Source: an uncultured Selenomonadales bacterium (GTDB lineage Bacteria; Bacillota; Negativicutes; Selenomonadales; Selenomonadaceae). From it: a DNA stretch of 7,388 bases. The stretch spans positions 1 through 7,388 of the forward strand of contig CALFJE010000026.1 in assembly GCA_937877545.1 (NCBI GenBank), read 5' to 3'. Made by a program: the position numbers and the translations under genes. Positions 1 through 5,688 of this stretch are shown here, piece after piece. Each line of letters opens with the position of its first letter. The first letter of the stretch is position 1. The notes under the pieces are model-generated. The model saw only the letters and a program-made list of their open reading frames with translations. It was not told the origin of the DNA and did not search any database.

Positions 1-255
1 CCGAGGCTTGCGGTTGAATCGTCGGATTGACTTCAGCTTGGGCGACAGGCTCCGAGGCTTGCGGTTGAATCGTCGGCTTTACTTCAGCTTGAGCGACAGG
101 CTCCGAGGCTTGCGGTTGAATCGTCGGATTGACTTCAGCTTGGGCGACAGGCTCCGAGGCTTGCGGTTGAATCGTCGGCTTTACTTCAGCTTGAGCGACA
201 GGCTCCGAGGCTTGCGGTTGAATCGTCGGATTGACTTCAGCTTGGGCGACAGGCT
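1..255 (-). repeat. Five tandem 51-bp units of two alternating types (A-B-A-B-A)
   Basis: Units lie at 1-51, 52-102, 103-153, 154-204 and 205-255. Copies of one type are identical. The two types differ at a few bases: gattg against ctttac-type bases mid-unit, and tgggcg against tgagcg. On the reverse strand each unit encodes 17 residues, EPVAQAEVNPTIQPQAS (type A) or the same with K for N (type B). The other difference is a synonymous Ala codon (GCC/GCT) and a synonymous Val codon (GTC/GTA). The true higher-order period is therefore 102 bp or 34 residues. A degenerate unit edge (CAG CCT TCG) precedes the array at about 256-270. The array continues off the left edge. Confidence 0.95.
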
Positions 256-907
256 CCGAAGGCTGAACTTCAACTTGCGGCGTGTCAATCAATCGCCACG
301 ACTTGCCGCCGAGCATGTTCAGCATGGAGCGGGCGTTGACGTTGTCGGCTTGCGGCAGGAGTGCCATTAAGCTTTGTGCGCCCTCGACCTGCGCGGGTTT
401 GGTTTCGAGGAGCGTTTCTGCGTTCGCGTTGAAAAGATAAGCTGCGGTGCCGAGCGTGACGGTTTCGGGTTGATCGTCCGCCAAATCGGCTGAGCTTTCC
501 ATATCCGCCGCGACCGTTACGGGCTGAGGTGCCGCGCTTTGAGCCTTCGGGGCGGCTTTGGCTTGCGCTAAAAAAATATCCGCAGGTTCGGTTTCCTCTT
601 GGGCAATCGCGTCGGAATCATTTCCAATTGCCTTTTCGGGTGCATCCTGCGGAGTGTCGCTCTTCCCTTGAGCTGTCTCTTGTGCGTCGTCGTCGACTTG
701 CGGGAGCTTATTGTCGGCGTCCTTTAAGTCTTGCACGTTTTGTTTTAGTTCGTCGAGTTTGGCGTGCACTTGTTCGAGCGTCGAGCCGAAATTTTTCTTG
801 CCCGCCCGCTGAGCCGCCTTGAATCGCGGCTGTGCGCTCTGCGAAGTCGTTCGCGTCGTCGACGCCGGCGTCGGTGCTATCGTCATTACGGTTGGTGCTT
901 TTGTCAT
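1..907 (-). CDS. Repeat-bearing Ala/Pro/Gln-rich protein, C-terminus beyond window; possibly FliK-like hook-length control protein
   Basis: This reverse-strand frame opens at ATG 907-905 and has no stop down to base 1, giving 302 visible codons. A good ribosome site (GGTGAGG, 920-914) lies 6 nt upstream. The protein starts MTKAPTVMTIAPTPAS with a disordered Ser/Thr/Ala/Pro-rich stretch (1-35). A predicted amphipathic helix follows (about 40-65, STLEQVHAKLDELKQNV), then an acidic Gln-rich linker. A more ordered stretch at about 150-210 includes SMLNMLGGKSWRLIDTP, and five 17-residue repeats run from about 217 to 302. There is no Sec signal or membrane segment, so it is cytosolic or leaves by another route. 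FliK, the flagellar hook-length ruler and type III export switch, has this build: low-complexity N-terminal half, no Sec signal, globular C-terminal domain. That C-terminal domain would lie outside the window, so the name is a guess. Other proline-rich repeat proteins are possible. That the frame is coding is fairly sure, from its length, ribosome site and in-frame repeats. Confidence 0.68.
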   Translation of the reverse strand, partial: MTKAPTVMTIAPTPASTTRTTSQSAQPRFKAAQRAGKKNFGSTLEQVHAKLDELKQNVQDLKDADNKLPQVDDDAQETAQGKSDTPQDAPEKAIGNDSDAIAQEETEPADIFLAQAKAAPKAQSAAPQPVTVAADMESSADLADDQPETVTLGTAAYLFNANAETLLETKPAQVEGAQSLMALLPQADNVNARSMLNMLGGKSWRLIDTPQVEVQPSEPVAQAEVNPTIQPQASEPVAQAEVKPTIQPQASEPVAQAEVNPTIQPQASEPVAQAEVKPTIQPQASEPVAQAEVNPTIQPQAS

Positions 908-913
908 TTTCTG

Positions 914-920
914 CCTCACC
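914..920 (-). promoter_or_regulatory. Ribosome binding site of the repeat-bearing gene
   Basis: On the reverse strand GGTGAGG sits 6 nt before ATG 907-905. It decides this start over the overlapping out-of-frame ATG at 929, which lacks an equally placed site and whose frame ends at 708. Confidence 0.7.
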
Positions 921-932
921 TCTCTCCAAAAT

Positions 933-959
933 GTATCGAAAAATTTCCCCGCGCAGTTA
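933..959 (-). promoter_or_regulatory. Candidate sigma-28/sigma-D-like promoter for the repeat-bearing gene
   Basis: On the reverse strand TAAC (959-956), 15 nt, then TTCGATAC (940-933) resembles the sigma-D/sigma-28 pattern TAAA-N15-GCCGATAT, matching 3 of 4 and 5 of 8 positions. A TAAAGTTT string lies just upstream but at the wrong distance. Transcription would start near 926, leaving a leader of about 19 nt that contains the ribosome site. The match is partial and may be chance. If real it would support a flagellar role for the gene. Confidence 0.27.
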
Positions 960-962
960 AAC

Positions 963-991
963 TTTACAGCATGGCAGATTAAAAATATAAT
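963..991 (+). promoter_or_regulatory. Sigma-70 promoter of the forward LPP20-like gene
   Basis: TTTACA (963-968), a 17-nt spacer, then TATAAT (986-991) matches the housekeeping promoter at 5 of 6 and 6 of 6 positions with ideal spacing. Transcription should start around 997-999, giving a short leader that begins just before the GGGAGGA ribosome site. It lies back to back with the weaker reverse-strand element. Confidence 0.82.
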
Positions 992-1000
992 CGCGCCGAA

Positions 1001-1007
1001 GGGAGGA
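1001..1007 (+). promoter_or_regulatory. Ribosome binding site of the forward LPP20-like gene
   Basis: GGGAGGA sits 6 nt before ATG 1014. It sets the start there rather than at upstream in-frame ATG 819, which would read through the promoter and overlap the divergent gene. The product from 1014 begins directly with a signal peptide. Confidence 0.85.
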
Positions 1008-1013
1008 ATAGCC

Positions 1014-2066
1014 ATGAAACTTTTTCTGAGCGCGTTGATGATTTTCTTTGCGCTGAATTTCGCCACAGCGAGTGCGGAAATTATTTCCGTTGAAGGCGAG
1101 GGGCGTTACGTAATCGATAAGAAATTGAATGAAACCTTCGCTGACGCCACCGAGCACGCCCGCGACGAGGCTTTACGTTCTGCGGCGGAGAGCGTCGGCG
1201 TCATCGTCAAGGCACGTTCAAAGTCTGTCAACTTCAAGCTGACGGAGGACATTATTGAGACCTACGCCGTATCGCTTTTGGAGGACGTTAGCAAGGTTGA
1301 CGACTTCGATAAAAATTCTGCGGGCGATATGGTTTTTATCTGCAAGGTGACGGCGACCGTCGACACGGACAAGATTGACCTTGAAAAATTCCTGAGGCGC
1401 GACGACTTTGCCGACAAGGAAAAACTTACCCGCGAACTCCGCGAAGCTCGTGAGGAAATTGCGCGGCTCAAAGCTAACGGTAACGTCGTTCAGAGCGAAT
1501 TCGACCGCAAGCAGAATCGGTTCCTGGTTGCCAAATATGAACGCGACTTGGACATTTACGACTTCGACAAAAAAATAAATCTGCAGGACATGATGACCAC
1601 TGCAGAAAAATTGGCGGCACTCGACGCGGGCAACGCCAATGCTTTCCGTGCGACGATTTACGTCTATCGCCACGAGGACAAGATTCAAAACGTCGTCGAC
1701 TATTGCGCGGAGATTCTTGACGCAAACACGTCCGTTGAGCTGTCGATTGAGGCTTGCGCTCAGCTCGGCGACATTTACTATAATGAGCTGTTCGATACGC
1801 CCGCCGCCAAAAAGTTCGTCGATCGCGGTATCGCTCTTGTCAAGAAAAAATATTCCAAGGCGCAGATTGAAAAGCTCGTCAACGGCACCAACGTCGAAAT
1901 CAAAAATTTTAATTTGGTCGGGCGGTCGAACACGATTCGCGAGCTTTATATCCTAAAGTCCGACATTGAGAACGTTAATCCCTCATTCGATTCAATTTCA
2001 ATACTGACAAATCTTGAAGAGCTTGACGATAGAATTTACGACATTAAGTATAAGACAAATTGGTAA
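1014..2066 (+). CDS. Exported protein with LPP20/FlgT-N-like domain, coiled coil and helical repeats (350 aa)
   Basis: The start is fixed by the ribosome site and by a classic Sec signal peptide: MKLF, then a hydrophobic core, with a likely signal peptidase I site after ASA (19-21). There is no lipobox cysteine, so it should be periplasmic or surface-exposed. Residues about 22-125 look like the small alpha/beta domain of the LPP20 and FlgT N-terminal families: a VEGEGRYVID strand, a helix rich in Ala/Arg (HARDEALRSAAESVG), and a closing strand (VFICKVTATVDTDKI). A charged heptad-like helix (about 132-155, EKLTRELREAREEIARLKA) suggests a coiled coil. Residues about 165-285 are helical and TPR-like (AEKLAALDAGNANAFRATIY, CAQLGDIYYNEL). 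The tail is Asn/Ile-rich. Function is unknown; family members include flagellar and outer-membrane-associated proteins. It is transcribed alone from its own sigma-70 promoter and its stop abuts that of the next gene. Confidence 0.85.
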   Translation: MKLFLSALMIFFALNFATASAEIISVEGEGRYVIDKKLNETFADATEHARDEALRSAAESVGVIVKARSKSVNFKLTEDIIETYAVSLLEDVSKVDDFDKNSAGDMVFICKVTATVDTDKIDLEKFLRRDDFADKEKLTRELREAREEIARLKANGNVVQSEFDRKQNRFLVAKYERDLDIYDFDKKINLQDMMTTAEKLAALDAGNANAFRATIYVYRHEDKIQNVVDYCAEILDANTSVELSIEACAQLGDIYYNELFDTPAAKKFVDRGIALVKKKYSKAQIEKLVNGTNVEIKNFNLVGRSNTIRELYILKSDIENVNPSFDSISILTNLEELDDRIYDIKYKTNW

Positions 2067-2546
2067 TTACTTGCGAGGCTCTATCCGAACAGCCATAAAT
2101 AATTCGCAAAAGCCCTCGGCAGCAAAGGTCGCGTTGCCGATTTGACGCGCATTCTTTTCCAGAAGTTTAAACGCCTTACTGTCGTGTTTCAGCTCCGTCT
2201 TAATGATGTCGTTTACAACGTCCCCATCCACAACCACAGCATCAGATTTAACGTTAAAATGTTTTGCGTCGCTAAGGATTTCAGCCAAACTTCTTAAGGC
2301 GGCAATGCGAGCGGCTTGGCGGGCGAACGTCTTATAGAAACTGTCATGTTTGTCCCAATTCACCGGACCGGCAGCAGCTCCGAGTGCGAAAACAACGCCG
2401 TCTTTCATTGCTATTGTTCCACTGCTAAAATCTTTCGGATATTCAACCGTCACGCCGTCGAAAGTAATGATTTTTGTTTCCCCGGCGAAAGCCGTCGTCG
2501 ACACGAAGAACATCAGCGCGAACGCCGCGATAAATTTCCGAATCAT
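2067..2546 (-). CDS. Small exported LPP20-like protein (159 aa)
   Basis: It begins with a Sec signal peptide (MIRKFIAAFALMFFVSTTAFA, likely cleaved after AFA at 19-21) and has no lipobox, so a periplasmic location is expected. The mature part carries a strand segment (TKIITFDGVTVEYP), an Ala/Arg-rich helix (SFYKTFARQAARIAALRSLAEIL, about 69-91), then VKSDAVVVDGDVV and a closing strand (CELFMAVRI, 147-155). This order resembles the LPP20/FlgT-N-like domain of the convergent gene, including an ALRS-x-AE core seen in both. It is the last gene of the reverse-strand operon, 12 bp after cydD, and its ribosome site overlaps the cydD stop codon. Its TAA (2069-2067) directly abuts the TAA of the convergent gene. 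The fold assignment is by eye; the role is unknown. Confidence 0.82.
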   Translation of the reverse strand: MIRKFIAAFALMFFVSTTAFAGETKIITFDGVTVEYPKDFSSGTIAMKDGVVFALGAAAGPVNWDKHDSFYKTFARQAARIAALRSLAEILSDAKHFNVKSDAVVVDGDVVNDIIKTELKHDSKAFKLLEKNARQIGNATFAAEGFCELFMAVRIEPRK

Positions 2547-2552
2547 TTAAAT

Positions 2553-2560
2553 CCCTCCTT
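2553..2560 (-). promoter_or_regulatory. Ribosome binding site of the small LPP20-like gene, overlapping the cydD stop
   Basis: AAGGAGGG on the reverse strand is close to the full anti-16S match, 6 nt before ATG 2546-2544. It overlaps the TAA of the upstream gene (2561-2559), so translation of the two is likely coupled. Confidence 0.8.
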
Positions 2561-4079
2561 AAAGTTGAACAATCTCGTCGGCGAATTTTATCACGGGCAG
2601 GCGGTGCGTCGCAATGATAATCGTCCTGCGCAACGAAAATTCTTTAATCAGCGCGAGGACTTTTTGCTCCGTTGCCGCGTCAAGCCCCGCCGTCGGTTCG
2701 TCAAGTAAAATTATCGGCGTATCCTTGAGCAGAGCACGAATCAAGCCGAGGCGTTGCAGTTGCCCGCGACTTAATTTCTGCACGGCGTTTAAATCCAACG
2801 TCGACAAGTTCAGCGCGGATAAAAGTCTTTGAATCTGCGCGGCGTCGAGCGCGTCAAACATCGTGAAGTTATCTTTAAGCGGCGCGTCGAACAGGTGCGG
2901 GGCTTGCGGCGCGTAGGCTACCTTCGATAGCATTGACGCCCGCTCCATTCGCAAAGTCGGCAGGTCGTTCCAAAGAATTTCGCCCGCCGTCGGCTTAAGC
3001 AAGCCCGCCAAGAGTTTTAATATCGTCGACTTGCCCGCGCCCGATTCCCCGATTAACGCCGTCACCTTGCCCGCTTGAAATTTTAAGCTCACGCCGCGCA
3101 GGACGGGCGATTTTTTTTTCGGGTAGGCAAAGCTCACGTCGACCAGCGCGATTGAAGGCGGCATTAAAATTTGCCTGACCGTGCCCGAAACTTCCTTCGC
3201 CTCCCGTAAAAAATCCTTAAGCCGTCCGAGCGACTCCCGCGCAGAAATCATAACGTGGAACGCCACTCCAAATTTCCGTATCGGCAAAAAAAATTCCGGC
3301 GCGATTATCAACAGGAACAACGCCGCTTGAAACTCGACGGTGCCCGCCACCAGCCGCAAGCCCAACGTCACGGCGACCAGCGCGACTGACAGCGTGGTTA
3401 TCAGCTCCAGTGCGAACGACGACACGAACGCCAACTTGAGCACGTCCAACGTTGCCGCCGAGGATTTTCGCGACGCCTCGTGAATTTTTGCCGCGCCCGC
3501 CTCCACTCGCCCGAACATTTTCAGCGCGGTTATTGCCGCCAAAAGCTCCCGAAATTCCCCGTTGAGCCGTTGAAGTTCCCGCCACGCCCGCGCAGATTTT
3601 TCCGCCGTCGCTCGACCGATAAGCCACAGCAACAGCGGGGCTATCGGCAACGTCACGAGCAAAATTATCGCCGTCAGCCAATCGACGCACGCCGCGCAGA
3701 TTAGGAACAGCGGCAGGAAAATTATCGCCGAGGCGACTTGCGGCGCGACCTTCATTAAAAATTCGTCGAGGGCTTGGTGCGTGTCGAATATCAGCGTCAA
3801 CAGCTCGCCGCTTGCCGCGTCGGATTTAAATGTTTGTGCGTGAATTTTTTTGCGGAAATTGAGTTGCACCTCCGCCGACAGCCGCGCCAAAAATCTCTCC
3901 GTCGCGCCCGATAAGACGAATCGCCCCGCGAAGAATCCGAACGCCGCCAACAGCAATGCCGCCGCCGTCTCCGCGATAAACGCCGTCAGGTAATGTGCGC
4001 CGAGCAATATAAAAAATCCTTCGACGAGCTTGCACAGCGCGACTTCGCCGAGGATTTTATTTTTGTAAAGTCGTTTCAT
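2559..4079 (-). CDS. cydD: CydD-type ABC half-transporter (fused permease and ATPase)
   Basis: 506 residues from ATG 4079, preceded by GGTGAG with 7-nt spacing; a TTG one codon earlier is less likely. About six membrane segments occupy roughly 12-33, 36-56, 113-133, 136-156, 218-240 and 250-270. The end of the membrane domain has the CydD-like stretch GLRLVAGTVEFQAALF and LIIAPEFFLPIRKFG (about 240-271). The ATPase (about 310-506) has Walker A GESGAGKST (344-352), Q-loop PQ (391-392), signature LSRGQ (436-440; usual LSGGQ, so one Gly is Arg), Walker B IILLDEP (456-462) and switch His492. CydD pairs with CydC in the inner membrane; the complex is tied to cysteine/glutathione export or haem handling and is needed for cytochrome bd. 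No cydC or cydAB lies here, so it may homodimerise or have a distant partner. It is shorter than typical CydD (about 550-590), mainly at the N-terminus. The start overlaps the phosphoesterase gene by 23 bp. Confidence 0.87.
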   Translation of the reverse strand: MKRLYKNKILGEVALCKLVEGFFILLGAHYLTAFIAETAAALLLAAFGFFAGRFVLSGATERFLARLSAEVQLNFRKKIHAQTFKSDAASGELLTLIFDTHQALDEFLMKVAPQVASAIIFLPLFLICAACVDWLTAIILLVTLPIAPLLLWLIGRATAEKSARAWRELQRLNGEFRELLAAITALKMFGRVEAGAAKIHEASRKSSAATLDVLKLAFVSSFALELITTLSVALVAVTLGLRLVAGTVEFQAALFLLIIAPEFFLPIRKFGVAFHVMISARESLGRLKDFLREAKEVSGTVRQILMPPSIALVDVSFAYPKKKSPVLRGVSLKFQAGKVTALIGESGAGKSTILKLLAGLLKPTAGEILWNDLPTLRMERASMLSKVAYAPQAPHLFDAPLKDNFTMFDALDAAQIQRLLSALNLSTLDLNAVQKLSRGQLQRLGLIRALLKDTPIILLDEPTAGLDAATEQKVLALIKEFSLRRTIIIATHRLPVIKFADEIVQL

Positions 4080-5262
4080 CAATCAGCTCACCGTCGGGCA
4101 GAAAACATTTGACCGTTAAGGCGTGCGCGTCAAACTCCAGCGTCAAATAGTTATCGGTTTCGGGTTGCGGAGCCGTGACCTTATCGAGCGCGTGATCAAT
4201 CCAAAGCCCGCCGTAGCGCACATTGCCGCTTAAGCCCGTCAAAATGTAGAGCGTGCCCGCCGCGTCGTCGCGGAAATTCTTAAGCCGCCCGCGATTGCGA
4301 TACGTGTGCAAGTGCGCCGTAAAAACCGCGTCGACGCCCAAAGCCTCAAATTCCGGCATGAAATGTTCCCCGACGTCCGAAAAGCCCTCCTGCCGTTCGG
4401 GGCGTCCGTTTATCCGATATTGCAAAACGTCCTTGTGAATGAATGCCACCTTCCACGGCTTATCGGAGGCTTGCAAATCTGCGCGGAGCCAACGTTTTTG
4501 CGCCTCGATGACCTCCTCGCCGAGTTCGTGCCATTGACTGTCCAAAATCACGAAATGAGCCGCCCCCGCGTCGAAGGAATAGAATCGCCGCGCAAAGTTT
4601 TCAACGCCGTTATCGGGCGTCGCGAAGTAATTCAGATAAGCGACGGGCGAACGAATTTCCCACTTCCGCGAATAAGTCTCGTGATTGCCCATGACCGGCG
4701 CGAACGCAACTTCGGGCGTGAAACCTTCAATCTGCGTCAGCCAATCCTGCCATTGTGCGCTGTCCTCGCCGTTGTCAACCAGGTCGCCCACGTTCACAAA
4801 AAAAATAGCGTCGGCATTGCCCTCGAACGCCGCACGCGCCACGCGCCCCCAAGTATCGTATCCGCCGCCGCATTGCGAATCGGGGAAAATTATCGCCTTG
4901 CACCTGTCGCCGCAAGTTTTAAGCGCGTGCCAATCGCCGACCGCCGCCCCGTCGACAATCCTGTAAGCGTCGCCAAGTTCAATCTGCGCGGTGTATTGAA
5001 GAATCTCCTCGCCGTCGTCCGCGAAGCTCGCCTCTTGCACGGTGAAAATCTTAACGGCGTCGCCCGTCTTGACCTCGACGGCGGGATTCTTAAGCCGCTC
5101 CGCAACGCTCCACATGATACGGCGCGTGCCGTCAATATCCGCCGTAACGATTTGCCGCAAATGTTTAAGCTCAAGCGTCTTAGTCGTCTCATCGGACTTG
5201 CAACCCGTCAGCAAGCCCGCAACGCCCAGAGCCGTCAATTTTATAAACGTCCGCCGATTCAC
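4057..5262 (-). CDS. Metallophosphoesterase lipoprotein, purple-acid-phosphatase-like (401 aa)
   Basis: It starts at GTG 5262, with TGAGG 8 nt upstream, overlapping the pncC stop by 4 bp (GTGA). The N-terminus has a twin-arginine-type motif (NRRTFIK, 2-8), a hydrophobic run and a lipobox LLTGC with Cys21, so a folded, lipid-anchored, extracytoplasmic enzyme is expected. Residues about 33-113 resemble the beta-rich N-terminal domain of purple acid phosphatases. The calcineurin-like catalytic domain shows the dimetal ligands in order: DSQ (D128, Q130 in the place of the usual DxH/DxG), GDLVDNG (159-165), GNHE (192-195), H276 and AHLH (316-319; usual GHxH). It should hydrolyse a phosphate mono- or diester outside the cytoplasm; the substrate cannot be told. 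Family assignment is strong, substrate unknown. Confidence 0.9.
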   Translation of the reverse strand: MNRRTFIKLTALGVAGLLTGCKSDETTKTLELKHLRQIVTADIDGTRRIMWSVAERLKNPAVEVKTGDAVKIFTVQEASFADDGEEILQYTAQIELGDAYRIVDGAAVGDWHALKTCGDRCKAIIFPDSQCGGGYDTWGRVARAAFEGNADAIFFVNVGDLVDNGEDSAQWQDWLTQIEGFTPEVAFAPVMGNHETYSRKWEIRSPVAYLNYFATPDNGVENFARRFYSFDAGAAHFVILDSQWHELGEEVIEAQKRWLRADLQASDKPWKVAFIHKDVLQYRINGRPERQEGFSDVGEHFMPEFEALGVDAVFTAHLHTYRNRGRLKNFRDDAAGTLYILTGLSGNVRYGGLWIDHALDKVTAPQPETDNYLTLEFDAHALTVKCFLPDGELIDETTLQK

Positions 5263-5687
5263 AACGTGTGCCTCATTAGAAGTTCAAACGCCGCGTCCGC
5301 CGCCTGCGCCTTTATTTCCGACCGCGAACCCGAAAATCTGAATTCCTTGACCTCCGCGAAGTCCGCGCCCGCTATCGCCACGTAGACCAGCCCCACGGGT
5401 TTGCCCTCGCTCGTCAAAGGTCCGGCTACGCCCGTCGTACTCAAGCCGAACGTCGCCCCGAACAGCTCGCGCACGTTGCTTGCCATTTCCGTTGCCGTTT
5501 GCGAACTTACCGCGCCGAATTGCTCCAGCGTCTCCGACTTGACGTGCAAAATTCGTTGCTTTATCTCGTTGGTGTAGGCTACCACTCCGCCCTTGACGTG
5601 TGCCGACGCTCCCGAAAAATCCGTTAAGCGGCTCAGCACCAGCCCGCCCGTGCACGACTCCGCGCAGGCTACCGTAAAGTTTTCCAT
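5259..5687 (-). CDS. pncC: Nicotinamide-nucleotide amidase PncC (CinA C-terminal domain protein), short N-terminus
   Basis: 142 residues from ATG 5687, one base after the rimO stop. GAGAGGA (5703-5697) lies 9 nt before it, which favours this start over TTG 5696, where the site would touch the start codon. Family motifs in order: ESCTGG (10-15), YTNEIK (38-43), GAVS (58-61), STTGVAGP (83-90) and GKPVGLVY (95-102). The enzyme deamidates nicotinamide mononucleotide to nicotinate mononucleotide in the cytoplasm as part of NAD recycling. Only this domain is present, without the N-terminal nucleotide-binding domain of full CinA. Stand-alone PncC proteins are usually about 160 residues with a helix of about 25 residues before ESCTGG; here only 9 precede it and the upstream in-frame codons do not resemble that helix. 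Pairing with rimO is common in Firmicutes. Confidence 0.9.
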   Translation of the reverse strand: MENFTVACAESCTGGLVLSRLTDFSGASAHVKGGVVAYTNEIKQRILHVKSETLEQFGAVSSQTATEMASNVRELFGATFGLSTTGVAGPLTSEGKPVGLVYVAIAGADFAEVKEFRFSGSRSEIKAQAADAAFELLMRHTL

Positions 5688-5688
5688 G

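Noticed and set aside
1..255. CRISPR array at the left end
   Set aside because: Units are contiguous 51-bp in-frame repeats without unique spacers.
8..370. Forward 120-residue frame of Arg/Leu-rich repeats (LNRRIDFSLGDRLRGL type)
   Set aside because: It is the antisense of the repeat in the reverse gene at 1-907, has no ribosome site, and is open only because the repeat unit is a multiple of three.
819..1013. 65-residue N-terminal extension of the forward LPP20-like protein
   Set aside because: It would bury the signal peptide, run through the sigma-70 promoter and overlap the divergent gene; ATG 1014 has a strong ribosome site.
2020..2100. Bidirectional intrinsic terminator between the convergent genes
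   Set aside because: Only a weak GATAG/CTATC pairing more than 45 bases apart, with no GC-rich stem or T-run.
4306..5385. Forward 359-residue open frame opposite the phosphoesterase and pncC
   Set aside because: It is an antisense shadow caused by GC-rich codon use; no family motifs and no ribosome site, while the reverse strand carries clear enzyme motifs throughout.
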